Assembly: GCF_900110855.1 (NCBI RefSeq)
Contig: NZ_FOFA01000013.1
Span: 16,714-80,713 of the forward strand
Reading direction: 5' to 3'
DNA length: 64,000 bases
Source of the DNA: Microlunatus flavus
GTDB taxonomy: Bacteria > Actinomycetota > Actinomycetes > Propionibacteriales > Propionibacteriaceae
In this document: in pieces, positions 45,756 through 54,806 of the stretch
How the letters are laid out: the number at the start of each line of letters is the position of its first letter
Numbering within the stretch: position 1 is the stretch's first letter
Notes under the pieces: model-generated
Database searches by the model: none
Told to the model about the DNA's origin: nothing
The model's input: only the letters and a program-made list of their open reading frames with translations
Program-made: the position numbers and the translations under genes

Positions 45756-46006
45756 GAGAGACGTTCGCGCAGATCTTGGTCGACATCAGCATCTTCCTCG
45801 AGTTCACGGACGAGGAGCTCCTGGACCCAGACCTCGCCGTGGCGATGGCGGAGCTGGTAGGCGCACGGCTGAAGGATCTCGACCGAGCGGAGTCGGCGGC
45901 GCTCTCGTCGGCGATCCGCGACGTCGTCGAGCCGAACCACCAGGGCTTCGTCAGCGACCTGCCCGAGGCCTACGGTCTCATCACCCCGTCGTCCGACCAG
46001 CCGTAG
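45752..46006 (+). CDS. Putative immunity protein for the upstream toxin
   Basis: An 84-residue, strongly acidic, mainly helical protein (TFAQILVDISIFLEFTDEEL, LAVAMAELVGARLKDLDRAE, FVSDLPEAYGL). Its GTG overlaps the toxin-gene stop by 4 nt, the standard arrangement for toxin-immunity pairs, and its acidity suits blocking a basic nuclease surface. I do not recognise a named Imm family. The role rests on position, size and charge. Confidence 0.65.
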   Translation: MRETFAQILVDISIFLEFTDEELLDPDLAVAMAELVGARLKDLDRAESAALSSAIRDVVEPNHQGFVSDLPEAYGLITPSSDQP

Positions 46007-46177
46007 GACGTCAGGCGTCCGCGCCGGTCGCGATCGCTGCGACGGTCAGCCGCCGATTGATTGGGCTCGCTCTCAGGAATCTGCCTCGCGCGCTGCCCGG
46101 ATGCGCAAGGATGACCGCGCACTGAGTAAAAGGTCGAGGCGAGGCTCTAGCGCCACGTCGTCGAGGTCGGGGGGCCT

Positions 46178-47299
46178 GTGCCGCGCTACTGCACCGTCTG
46201 CGGAGCTGAGACGCGCCCGCACGGGCGCTTCTGCCCGAACTGCGGGGCGGACGTCCGTCCGGACCAGCTGAGCGGCGCCGCGTCCAGCGGACCACCGCCG
46301 GCACCCGAGTCGCCCGCTGCCGGTCCGCCGCCGCGGGAGCTATTCGGCAGCGGTCCGGCTGACGACCTCGACGCCACGAGCATCCGTCCAGCGCTCTGGC
46401 GCCCCGACCCTCCTGCTGGACCGCCCAGCCCGCCTGCACCGGGCCAGCCGGTCGTCGGGCGCCCGCAGTCGCCGTACGGGCGGCGGGAGCCCACGCCCGC
46501 GGACTACCCACCGCCGAGCGGCGCGCGGTTCATCCCGGCGACGGCCACTCCGCCGCACCAGCCCCATGCAGACATGCCGTCCGACGGCGGCTGGGACGTG
46601 CCGCTGGCCCCTGTCGACCGTGGTGGGGCCGACGCTCCCGAGGCGAAGGGCGCGGAACCCCGCCGTGGCGCTCGGTGGGCGGTGGTGATCGCGGCCGTCC
46701 TCGTCGTCGGGCTCCTCGGCGTGCTCCTCGGGGCTCGCGTCGACTGGGGCCGGATCATCGGCTGGGGCCCGGCTCCGTCGCCCGGCCCGACCTCGGCGTC
46801 TCCCGAGACGTCGCCCCCCGACGAACCGTCGCCGACGGAATCCGCAGACCCGGGCGAGGACGAGGCCACCGCCCTCGACGGGCTCCTCACTCAGTCCGCG
46901 GTCACGCGGATCAAGGTCTCCAGAGCGGTGTCCCACCTCCAGGCGTGCAGCGCGGACGAGGATGACGCGGCCACCCTGTCGGACGGGGCGACGGAGCGCC
47001 AGGAGCTGGCCACGCAGCTCGAGGACCTGGCGCTCGACTCGCTTCCTGAAGGCGATCGCCTGCGGCAGGACCTCGACGACGCCTGGACCACGTCGGCCGA
47101 GGCCGACACGGAGTACCGCAACGCCTACGACGAGGTGGCGGGCGACTGCACCTCGACGACGCTGCAGAGCTCGTCGTCCTACAGCAGGGCCGACGACCTG
47201 TCCGGCGAGGCCACCCAGGCCAAGAAGGACTTCGTCAAGCGGTGGAACTCGATCGCCGAGACCTACGGGCTCGCGCACCGCGAGCACGTCGAGATCTGA
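46178..47299 (+). CDS. Zinc-ribbon single-pass membrane protein
   Basis: The 373-residue protein opens with a zinc ribbon (MPRYCTVCGAE and CPNCGADVRPDQ, C-x2-C twice), then about 130 residues of Pro-rich linker and one membrane helix (VVIAAVLVVGLLGVLLGARV, about 168-188). A Thr/Ser/Pro stalk and a helical extracytoplasmic domain with several Cys (LQACSADEDD, AGDCTST) follow. The ribbon would be cytoplasmic. No enzyme motif is seen. It starts 171 bases after the immunity gene and begins a same-strand group with the next zinc-ribbon protein and the HerA ATPase. Confidence 0.75.
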   Translation: MPRYCTVCGAETRPHGRFCPNCGADVRPDQLSGAASSGPPPAPESPAAGPPPRELFGSGPADDLDATSIRPALWRPDPPAGPPSPPAPGQPVVGRPQSPYGRREPTPADYPPPSGARFIPATATPPHQPHADMPSDGGWDVPLAPVDRGGADAPEAKGAEPRRGARWAVVIAAVLVVGLLGVLLGARVDWGRIIGWGPAPSPGPTSASPETSPPDEPSPTESADPGEDEATALDGLLTQSAVTRIKVSRAVSHLQACSADEDDAATLSDGATERQELATQLEDLALDSLPEGDRLRQDLDDAWTTSAEADTEYRNAYDEVAGDCTSTTLQSSSSYSRADDLSGEATQAKKDFVKRWNSIAETYGLAHREHVEI

Positions 47300-47349
47300 G
47301 CCGTACGCCGCTCTCTTCGTCCACCCCCAAGCTGATCTGGAGCCTTGTC

Positions 47350-48354
47350 TTGAGCGAGACCTCTGCCCGCTGCGACCACCGAGCCGCACTTCCCGGCGAC
47401 AAGCACTGCCCCGACTGCGGGGCCGACACCTCTGCTCACGGTGCGCCCCCGCCCCCGGCCTCGCCCGCGCCGGTCACGCAGAGCGACACCTTCGCGGCCG
47501 AGGGTCAGGTCCGCCAGAACCAGACCTACATCGGCAACCGGCTGTTGTTCACCCGCAGCGATGACGTGGAGACGTCCTTCGCCAACGTCGTCAGCGGCCA
47601 GCTGATCTGGCACCACCTCAAGGGCGTGCTGATCACCCAGGTCGTCCTCGCCGTCGTGTCCTACGTGATCGGCGTCGTCGTGATCCTTCTCGCCGCCGTC
47701 GCCACTGGCCAGGGGCTCCTTGGCCTCGTCAACCCCAGCGGCGCTGTCGCCGGGCTGGGCGTCTTCCTGTTCGTGCTCTACCTGGTCGTGGCGATCGCCC
47801 TGCTGATCGCCGCCTTCTCGGGATGGACCCAGCAGGCCATGTCGGAGTGGCAGCTGCTGCTCGACCGGCGGGCTCTGAACCAGGACTCGGCGTACGAAGC
47901 GATCGCCCACGCGCTGCGCCAGCGCAGGGTGCCCGCAGCGGTCGGACCGACGCGCATCCTGCTCGACGGCCCGACCCAGACCTACGGCAGCTATCTGGTT
48001 GTGTCGAGCGACCCGTACTTCGTCTACATCAGCGTCCTGCCGTACGGCGACGGCCTCTACCTCGGCTGGTCGATGTGGCGTGAGCAACGGGTGACCCGGC
48101 TCTACGCGGAGTGGTTCCGGCAGCTCCGGACCCGGTGGGCGGGAGGAGGCACGCTGCTCTCCTACCTGCTGCAGGCCGAGTCTGCCCGCGCGCTGCGGGA
48201 GACCGTCCACAACGCGGTTCGGGACGGTGTGGAGGCAGCGATCTCGCAGGAGGACGTCAACAGGGCCGCCGCCTCCTGGCCGGCCGCGCCGCGCACCCCG
48301 AACGGGCCCGGCGGCTACCCGGGGTCGGCGCCGCCGTACGGGCGTCGGGGGTGA
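47350..48354 (+). CDS. Zinc-ribbon double-helix membrane protein
   Basis: A 334-residue protein with an N-terminal ribbon (ARCDHRAALPGDKHCPDCGAD), a Pro-rich linker, then two hydrophobic segments (about 95-130 VLITQVVLAVVSYVIGVVVI and about 150-175 GVFLFVLYLVVAIALLIAAF). A soluble C-terminal domain follows (LLLDRRALNQDSAYEAIAHA, WFRQLRTRWAGGG). I choose TTG 47350, 7 bases after TGGAG, because it starts just before the ribbon; an open frame begins upstream at 47242 inside the previous gene. Its stop overlaps the HerA ATPase gene by 4 nt, implying a physical or functional partnership. Confidence 0.7.
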   Translation: MSETSARCDHRAALPGDKHCPDCGADTSAHGAPPPPASPAPVTQSDTFAAEGQVRQNQTYIGNRLLFTRSDDVETSFANVVSGQLIWHHLKGVLITQVVLAVVSYVIGVVVILLAAVATGQGLLGLVNPSGAVAGLGVFLFVLYLVVAIALLIAAFSGWTQQAMSEWQLLLDRRALNQDSAYEAIAHALRQRRVPAAVGPTRILLDGPTQTYGSYLVVSSDPYFVYISVLPYGDGLYLGWSMWREQRVTRLYAEWFRQLRTRWAGGGTLLSYLLQAESARALRETVHNAVRDGVEAAISQEDVNRAAASWPAAPRTPNGPGGYPGSAPPYGRRG

Positions 48355-51116
48355 GCAGCCCCCTGCTCGAGGACGGCGTCGCCGTCGACGGCTCGGCGCA
48401 GACCTGGTGGGCGTGGGTCGGCGTCGAGATCACCGCCGCGACCGACCTGTCCCAGCTGAACGAGTTCCGCCGCATGGACCGGGGCGCCGCTCAGCAGACC
48501 CTCCTCGACGCCGACCGCAGCTATCTCGCCGCGCAGCTCGGCGGGCTGGGCGCCTGCGAGTTCCGATGGATCTCCCGCCGTGTCGAACCCACCGTGCGGC
48601 TGTACGTGCTCGGCCGGACCCGGTCAGGCACCCGGGAGTCGGTGCTGCAGCAGGCGGCCAGCGCCCGCGCGCGGATGCTCGACCTGCCACGGCACGTCCG
48701 CGGACGCGCCCTGACCTCCGGCGAGCTCGCCGCCGTGCGCGACCCGAGTGAGGTGTCCTCCGGGCTCGCCGAGCTCCGCAAGCGTTGGATCGTGGAGAAG
48801 GCCCAGCGCTCGGACTTCAAACGACCGTTCTTCACCTCCGTCCCGTGGCTGCGGGAGGCGCCGGCCGCGAGCTGGGACGCGCTCCTGCGGGTGCTGGCCG
48901 AGCTCCCGGCGACCACCATGCTCAGCGTGGGCCTCGAGGCGACCTCGCTGCCGCCGAACTTCTCCTCCCTCGTCACCTGGTACGCGGCCGAGTACCGGCG
49001 GCTCTGCCAGCCGGGTGAACGTCCCGGCGTCGGCATCTTCACCGAGTCGGTCCCGCTCGGGCCCGACCCCGGTGCACTCACGGCCGCCACCCTGTTCGAC
49101 GACGCCAGCCAGCGCTACCGCGACCAGGGCTACGACCTGCGGCTCACCGTGGCCTCGGCCGGTCCCGTGCCCGCAGACCTGCTCGCCGTCGTCAGCGAGG
49201 TGCTCGGAGCCGCGGAGAGCTCCAGCGGCGGATTCCGTACGGCCCAGCTCGCCGGGTCGCCGCTGGAGGTGATCAGGCCGACAAGTGGCGCCGACGCGAA
49301 GGTCGTCCTCCACAACCTGAGCACCCTCGGGCACCACCGCTGGCAGGAGCCGCCGGCGGGCCCGCCTCCGGCCATGAACCAGATCGCGGAGCTGCAGCCG
49401 CTCGGCCGCGTCGTCGACCTGCGGGAGGCGACCAGCGCCCTGCGGCTGCCGTACGCGCTCGACGGGACCCTGCCCGGGTTCCGGGTGGTGCGGCCTCGCT
49501 CGGCTGGGCCCGGCGTCGCTTCTTCGGACGGTCTGCTGCTCGGCCACCAGGAGGGGGACGGTCAACCGGTCCGTGTGCCACTGGCCTCGCTGACCTCGCA
49601 CGCGCTCGTCGTGGGCAGCACCGGCTCGGGCAAGACGAGCAGCGTGCTCAACCTGCTGGAGCAGCTCTGGGTCGAGCACCACAAGCCCTTCCTCGTGATC
49701 GAGCCCGTGAACGCTGACCGCGACGACTACCGCTGGCTGCTGGGGCGGCCGGGCTTCGCGTCGATGCTCGTCCTCACGGTCGGCGACGAGAGCCTCGCCC
49801 CCTTCCGGCTCAACCCGTTCGAGGCGCCACCGGGCGTCCGGGTCGGCACCCATGCCGCGAGCCTGGTGGCCTGCTTCGACGCCGCCTTCGGTCTCACCGG
49901 GCCCCTGCCCTTCCTCTACCGGAAGGCGCTCAAGCTGATGTACGAGCGGGCGGGCATCTCGACCGACGAGGTCGCCGGACCGCGGCACGTGGGCCGGTGG
50001 CCCCGCCTGCGCGACCTCTCCGACGTCTTCGCCACGCTGCCCGACATCGACCGGTACGCCGGCGAGGTCCGCTCCAACATCAGCGCCGCGTCCCGCCTGC
50101 GCGCCGAGTCGCTGCTGAACGGGTCGTGCGGGCGGACCCTCGACGCCGCCTCCTCCTTCCCGTGGGACGTGCTGCTCAGCCGACCGGTGGTCCTCGAGCT
50201 CGCGGCCGTGGGCGACGACGACCGCGAGCAGGCGCTGGTGATCGCCTTCCTGCTCAACTCGTTGACGGCCTACTACAAGGCGAGCCGCACGACGAGCGAC
50301 CTGGCGCACCTGACGGTCATCGAGGAGGCGCACCGGCTGCTCCGCCGGCCGCGGCCCGTCGGCGAGGACGGCGACCAGTCGGGCAGGGCGGCGGAGCAGT
50401 TCGCGAACACGCTGGCCGAGAACCGCAAGTACGGCGAGGGGCTCGTCATCGTCGAGCAGGTGCCGGCCAAGCTGATCGAGGACGCCCACAAGAACACCGC
50501 GCTCAAGATCATGCACCACCTCCCGTCCAGCGACGACCGTGACGCCATCGCGGCCACCATGAACCTGAGCGAGGACCAGCAGACCTTCGCCCGGGCGCTC
50601 GACCCGATGACCGCCTTCGTCACGCACCGGGGTCTGGGCGGCCAGGCGGGACTGGTTACCGTTCCCAACGCCCGGCAGGTCGCCGCGGATGCGCGGGGGG
50701 TCAAGGAGGACCCGCTGCCCGGGCGTGACGTGGTCCGCGACCGGTTCGAGCGCTTCGCCCACGAGACCCCACAGGTGTGGTCCGAGCTCGCGCCCTACCC
50801 GGAGTGCCAGCCCTGCTTGCACCGTTGCCAGTTCCGCGGGATCGCGGAGGTGGCGGGCCCGCGCTCGTCAGCCGTCGACGCCGCCCGGATGGACGCCTCC
50901 GTCTATCCGGCGCCTGGCCCCGAGAGGGACGCCCTCTGGGATGAGGTCGTGGCCGAGTACGAGACCCTCGCGGGCGAGTACGAGGAGTTCGAGCTGGAGG
51001 CTCGCGGTGACCTCGCGTACTGCATGTTCCTGCACAGCGTGTTCGCCGCGTTCCCCGGCGGCAGGGTTGACGGCCTGGCCCGACGGTTCCGCGCAGCGGC
51101 CGTGAAGCAGCCCTAG
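48351..51116 (+). CDS. HerA/VirB4-like (DUF87) ATPase
   Basis: The 921-residue protein has an N-terminal about 400 residues of unknown fold. Its HerA/FtsK-type ATPase core has Walker A VVGSTGSGKTSSVLNLL near residue 425, Walker B LTVIEEAHRLL near 655 and a sensor segment VIVEQVPAKLIEDAH near 700. The C-terminal region has a Cys cluster at 819, 822 and 826 (CQPCLHRCQF) that may bind zinc. HerA-superfamily hexamers pump DNA or proteins. No NurA or SIR2 partner is adjacent. It is coupled to a zinc-ribbon membrane protein, which favours a membrane-attached machine; transport of DNA versus protein is undecided. Confidence 0.8.
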   Translation: MSSPLLEDGVAVDGSAQTWWAWVGVEITAATDLSQLNEFRRMDRGAAQQTLLDADRSYLAAQLGGLGACEFRWISRRVEPTVRLYVLGRTRSGTRESVLQQAASARARMLDLPRHVRGRALTSGELAAVRDPSEVSSGLAELRKRWIVEKAQRSDFKRPFFTSVPWLREAPAASWDALLRVLAELPATTMLSVGLEATSLPPNFSSLVTWYAAEYRRLCQPGERPGVGIFTESVPLGPDPGALTAATLFDDASQRYRDQGYDLRLTVASAGPVPADLLAVVSEVLGAAESSSGGFRTAQLAGSPLEVIRPTSGADAKVVLHNLSTLGHHRWQEPPAGPPPAMNQIAELQPLGRVVDLREATSALRLPYALDGTLPGFRVVRPRSAGPGVASSDGLLLGHQEGDGQPVRVPLASLTSHALVVGSTGSGKTSSVLNLLEQLWVEHHKPFLVIEPVNADRDDYRWLLGRPGFASMLVLTVGDESLAPFRLNPFEAPPGVRVGTHAASLVACFDAAFGLTGPLPFLYRKALKLMYERAGISTDEVAGPRHVGRWPRLRDLSDVFATLPDIDRYAGEVRSNISAASRLRAESLLNGSCGRTLDAASSFPWDVLLSRPVVLELAAVGDDDREQALVIAFLLNSLTAYYKASRTTSDLAHLTVIEEAHRLLRRPRPVGEDGDQSGRAAEQFANTLAENRKYGEGLVIVEQVPAKLIEDAHKNTALKIMHHLPSSDDRDAIAATMNLSEDQQTFARALDPMTAFVTHRGLGGQAGLVTVPNARQVAADARGVKEDPLPGRDVVRDRFERFAHETPQVWSELAPYPECQPCLHRCQFRGIAEVAGPRSSAVDAARMDASVYPAPGPERDALWDEVVAEYETLAGEYEEFELEARGDLAYCMFLHSVFAAFPGGRVDGLARRFRAAAVKQP

Positions 51117-51128
51117 TGGGACGCGGCA

Positions 51129-51153
51129 CGCCAGCAGAACGACTCTGCTGGCG
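51129..51153 (+). terminator. Intrinsic terminator after the HerA-like gene
   Basis: CGCCAGCAGA (51129-51138) and TCTGCTGGCG (51144-51153) form a perfect 10-bp stem with a 5-nt loop, 12 bases after the stop codon. It separates the zinc-ribbon/HerA unit from the following membrane protein gene. Confidence 0.75.
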
Positions 51154-51406
51154 CCCTCAGGCCGGCCTGGCGCGCGCCTCGAGCGTCCCTCTGCTCAGGG
51201 GCCGGATCTCCCCGCCCCCGGGAAGGGGTTGCCGGCCTGGACCTACCGCTGTGGAACCCGTCAGCTCGTCCAGGAGCCGGCGCCGGGGCGCTCTCGACGG
51301 AATCGGCCCCGACGGAATGATGTTGGGCTATCTTCCCGGTGACGTGGGGTGGCTGGCGGCGCAGGGGGTGCCGGTCGGACCAGCTTCACGCGCAGGAGGG
51401 TTCTTC

Positions 51407-52378
51407 GTGTCGCTCGAGTTCCACGCGCCGCCCGGATGGCCGCAGATGCCCGCCGGATACGTTCCTCCGGAGGGCTGGCACCCGGCTGAGCACTGGGGAG
51501 CTGCGCCGCCTGGGTGGGTGTTCTACACCAGGTCGGGGCAGCCAGCCGCTGCACCCCAGGGCGCTTGGGACCCGGCCCGGCGTGCTGCGGCGGCCGTGCC
51601 GCACGAGGGTGACCGCGCCCGTCCGGACTCGTCGAACCCGCAAGCTCCGTCGCCGGTGTCCCCGAACGGCGGGTGGACGGTGGGGGAGCAGGCGTCGCCC
51701 GTCGGCCGTCGTCCTGCTGGGCCGGGCAGGCGGCGTCGCCTCCTCGTCGTCGCTGCCGTCGCCCTCGCCGTCCTCGTCGCGGCGGTCTTCGGCGTGGTGA
51801 CCGCCCTCGGGCAGGAGCCGACGGTCACGGCCACGCAGTTCGACTCGCTGTTGCCGAGCGGCACGAGGGTCGGCGGGGTCGCGATCGGCGAGGGTGATCT
51901 GACGGGACGCGGCGGTGGTGACTACCTCGGCGAGATGGGCTTCATGGGCACGTGCCTCGCGGATTTGGTCAGCGTGGCCGGGGCGGACGCCGAGGGCCTG
52001 TCCACCGGGGGCGGGTCGATGGGGGTCGATCCGGCGACCGGGCTGGTGGCGGGGAACTCCCTGCACGTCTGGGCCGACCGGTTCGCCACGCCCGACGCCG
52101 CCAAGGCGCGGTACCAGAAGCTGCAGCGCTCGCGGGAGCAGTCCGGGTGCTTCACGGGGAGCGAGCAGCAGCAGGTCATGGAAGGTCGCCTGCTGGACGG
52201 TCGGACCCGGTCTCCGCGCTGGGAGGTCTACGGCGACGGCAAGCGTGGGTCGTACCTGCTGGCCCAGCGCGGCAACGTCGTGTTCGTGGCGCTCGCGGTG
52301 TCGGTGCAGAACAAAGAGGATGCGCACAACCTGGCCTCGGAGCTCACAGCTCGCGTCGACCTGCTGGGCGACGAGTAA
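51407..52378 (+). CDS. Single-pass membrane protein with a Pro/Trp-rich cytoplasmic N-terminus
   Basis: The 323-residue protein opens with repeated PPGW/PEGW motifs (APPGWPQMPAGYVPPEGWHP, then APPGWVFYT), found at the N-terminus of many actinobacterial membrane proteins. A basic stretch (GRRRRL) and one membrane helix (VVAAVALAVLVAAVFGVVTAL, about 110-132) follow, then an extracytoplasmic domain (TRVGGVAIGEGDLT, HVWADRFATPDAAKARYQKL). Function unknown. GTG 51407 follows AGGAGGG; the frame is open upstream to 51116 but lacks a suitable start. It comes after the HerA-gene terminator and has its own 250-base leader. Confidence 0.7.
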   Translation: MSLEFHAPPGWPQMPAGYVPPEGWHPAEHWGAAPPGWVFYTRSGQPAAAPQGAWDPARRAAAAVPHEGDRARPDSSNPQAPSPVSPNGGWTVGEQASPVGRRPAGPGRRRRLLVVAAVALAVLVAAVFGVVTALGQEPTVTATQFDSLLPSGTRVGGVAIGEGDLTGRGGGDYLGEMGFMGTCLADLVSVAGADAEGLSTGGGSMGVDPATGLVAGNSLHVWADRFATPDAAKARYQKLQRSREQSGCFTGSEQQQVMEGRLLDGRTRSPRWEVYGDGKRGSYLLAQRGNVVFVALAVSVQNKEDAHNLASELTARVDLLGDE

Positions 52379-52640
52379 GGCCTCCCATCGCCCCGCCGAC
52401 GCCGACGCCGCTGTCGGTGGAGCGCCCAGCTGCAGCCCTCCGACGTCGCGCTCGCGCCTCGGGTCGCGATCGTGGCAGGGCGTCGTCGACCCGATCGACC
52501 GCACCGCGTGGGGCTTGCGCCGGAGGAGGCCTTGGGAGTGCGCATCTCACTGCGCCGCCTTCTCGTTCCGCATCGCCCACGCCCGGAGCTCCCTCGTGCT
52601 CTACTTCTCCTGCTCAGGACCGACACGGCGGGGGGCCGGG

Positions 52641-54686
52641 ATGTCTGGGAGAAGTGGGTTCGCGCGCCGAACCGGAGGTCTGCTCGTCCTGCTGCTGCTC
52701 GCTGGCGCCGCCTGCTCCGCAGACCCGCCAGCGCCCGCAGCCCCGTCGTCGTCGAGGGCGGCCGTGGAGCGGACAACGGTGGAACCACTCGGCAGCAACG
52801 AGCCGGTGCGCGTGACTCCGGTCGACGTGACCCCTGAGGTCAGACACGAGCTCGAGTCGTGGCCCGACCTCTCGCTGGCGCTCGGGACCCCGGTCGACAT
52901 CGAGGCCGGCAGCATCCCCTCCGACGGGATCCGGATCACCCGTCGCTACGTGAACCCGGTGCCGGCGGAAGCGTCGGCGACCTTGGCCTACTTCGACTCG
53001 GACATCCAGACCTGGCGCGCGGTGCCGTCCACGATCGCCCCGGACCGGCTCAGCGTCTCCGCCGTCGTCCACCACCTCTCGCGATGGACCGACTTCACGA
53101 CGGCCGTCGGAGACTGCGCCAAGGCGATCGGGGACTGCGGCTACTACCACGTCGGCAAGATCTTCAGCGACCGTGCCGAGGCCCCCACGTGCCGCTCCGG
53201 GCTGCAGAAGCCGCTCACCGAGCGGCGTCCCGACTGGGTGGACACGGTCTCGTTCATCGAGCTGTCGCGGAACAACCCCATCTTGATCTGCGCGGGACCG
53301 GCCAAGGACGACCGCAAGCTCGAGGTGAAGGCGACGGTGAACCGCGGCTTCGGTTTCGTCGCCGAGGTGACGTCCCAGGCCGACGACGTCCACAACACCA
53401 CCGCCGACGCCGAGGACCTGCGCGACGCGGTCAGCGACGCGACGCACCTCGACAACACCTTCGGCAAGTCGATGGAGGCGCTCATCGGCAGCAACAAGCT
53501 CGTCGCGGGCACCGAGACCTACAGCTTCGAGCTGTCCGAGGACGAGGGCCGGAGGGCACCGCAGCAGCTGCTCGTCATGAAGCCGCCGAACACCACGCAG
53601 TTCTTGCTGTCGCTGCTGGCGACCCTCGTCGGCAAGGACCTCTCGGACAAGGCCGACGGCCTGCTCGCCGCCGCGATCCTGGTCGGCGCCTGCGGCACCG
53701 ACATCCAGGCCGCCAAGGACGACTCCTCGTGGGGCAAAGCCTTGCTGTCGTGCGTCCAGGGTCTCGACGACGGTGCCGCCCGCCGCCTGTCGACCTACCT
53801 GCTCGAACGGGGGGTGCAGAACCCGGGCGCCACGGCGGGCAAGATCGTCGGCCGAGCCACCATCTACCTGGCGCTGGTCGGTCCGCTCTTCGAGTCGATG
53901 AACTACCTGGGCGAACGCACGACCCCGGACAGCGCCCGCAACGTGTCGCTCTTCGTCCGCCCCGACGGTGTCACTCGCGCCACCTTCAAGGCGGCCGAGG
54001 TGCCCGCCTACTGCCAGAACGTGCCGGCGCAACGCCTGAAGTCCGGTACGACGACCAAGGGTGGGCCCGGACAGGGCTGGATCGCCGGCGACGCCGCTGC
54101 CGCCTACCTCGACCTGGGACACCTCGGCTACAAGCAGGGCTTCGTCACCTACCAGTGCTCGGCGGGCGGGGTGGGCTGGCCGGGCATCGTCCTCGACGTC
54201 GGGGCCGGCGGCACGCTGCTGCACTCCTACAAGCTGGAGAAGCTCCTGCTCTACGGCGACCGCACCTCCACGACGTCGCTGAAGGTCGACGGCGACAGTG
54301 TGGTCGTGTCCTGGTCGGACCACCTCGGTGCCGGAGGCCTGGAGACGCAGCACCAGACCACCTTCCGACTTCTGAGCGGTGAGCTCCGGCCTTCCGACAA
54401 GATCACCTCCTACTCCTGCGACGCCTCGGCGAAGGTCGTCCTCGACGCCGCAGCGAAGCGCGACCGGGCGAGCTTGAACGACCGCCAGGCTGCCAGTGAC
54501 CAGGCCTGGAACGCGCTGATCGCCCAGGTCCCCGCCGGCGAGGACGCCTACCCGGCCGGGTGCCAGGACATCGGGGGCGGGCAGTTCCTGAGCGAGGTCT
54601 CCCTCGACCAGGGCTCCCTCTCGCTCGTGCTCCGGCGTGCCACAGGAACCCGGTACGGGTGGCGCGTCAGCGACGTACCCGCCTGA
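52641..54686 (+). CDS. Large secreted lipoprotein
   Basis: The 681-residue protein has a basic N-region, a hydrophobic helix LLVLLLLAGAAC ending in a lipidatable Cys (about residue 24; the -3 residue is Gly, a weak lipobox) and a Ser/Pro linker. The following segment (IRITRRYVNPVPAEASATLA, DIQTWRAVPSTI, VVHHLSRWTDF) resembles the ZU5-like fold of surface proteins. The remaining about 500 residues match nothing I know; they contain several Cys and a repeated GxGW motif (GPGQGWIAGDAAAAYLDLG). ATG 52641 has only a G-rich ribosome site. Position after the zinc-ribbon/HerA genes suggests an envelope part of the same system, unproven. Confidence 0.7.
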   Translation: MSGRSGFARRTGGLLVLLLLAGAACSADPPAPAAPSSSRAAVERTTVEPLGSNEPVRVTPVDVTPEVRHELESWPDLSLALGTPVDIEAGSIPSDGIRITRRYVNPVPAEASATLAYFDSDIQTWRAVPSTIAPDRLSVSAVVHHLSRWTDFTTAVGDCAKAIGDCGYYHVGKIFSDRAEAPTCRSGLQKPLTERRPDWVDTVSFIELSRNNPILICAGPAKDDRKLEVKATVNRGFGFVAEVTSQADDVHNTTADAEDLRDAVSDATHLDNTFGKSMEALIGSNKLVAGTETYSFELSEDEGRRAPQQLLVMKPPNTTQFLLSLLATLVGKDLSDKADGLLAAAILVGACGTDIQAAKDDSSWGKALLSCVQGLDDGAARRLSTYLLERGVQNPGATAGKIVGRATIYLALVGPLFESMNYLGERTTPDSARNVSLFVRPDGVTRATFKAAEVPAYCQNVPAQRLKSGTTTKGGPGQGWIAGDAAAAYLDLGHLGYKQGFVTYQCSAGGVGWPGIVLDVGAGGTLLHSYKLEKLLLYGDRTSTTSLKVDGDSVVVSWSDHLGAGGLETQHQTTFRLLSGELRPSDKITSYSCDASAKVVLDAAAKRDRASLNDRQAASDQAWNALIAQVPAGEDAYPAGCQDIGGGQFLSEVSLDQGSLSLVLRRATGTRYGWRVSDVPA

Positions 54687-54806
54687 GCGCCACGCGCGGC
54701 CAGCACGGACCACCCGTTCGGGGCCGCGGGACAGACAACCCGACCAGCCTGATGCCGCACCTGGCGAGGAGCTGGACCGGGCAGCCCGGAGCTCGCTCCA
54801 GCGCCG

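Noticed and set aside
46011..46511. Minus-strand frame opposite the first zinc-ribbon gene
   Set aside because: Arg/Ala/Pro-rich shadow; the plus-strand frame has a clear zinc ribbon and membrane helix.
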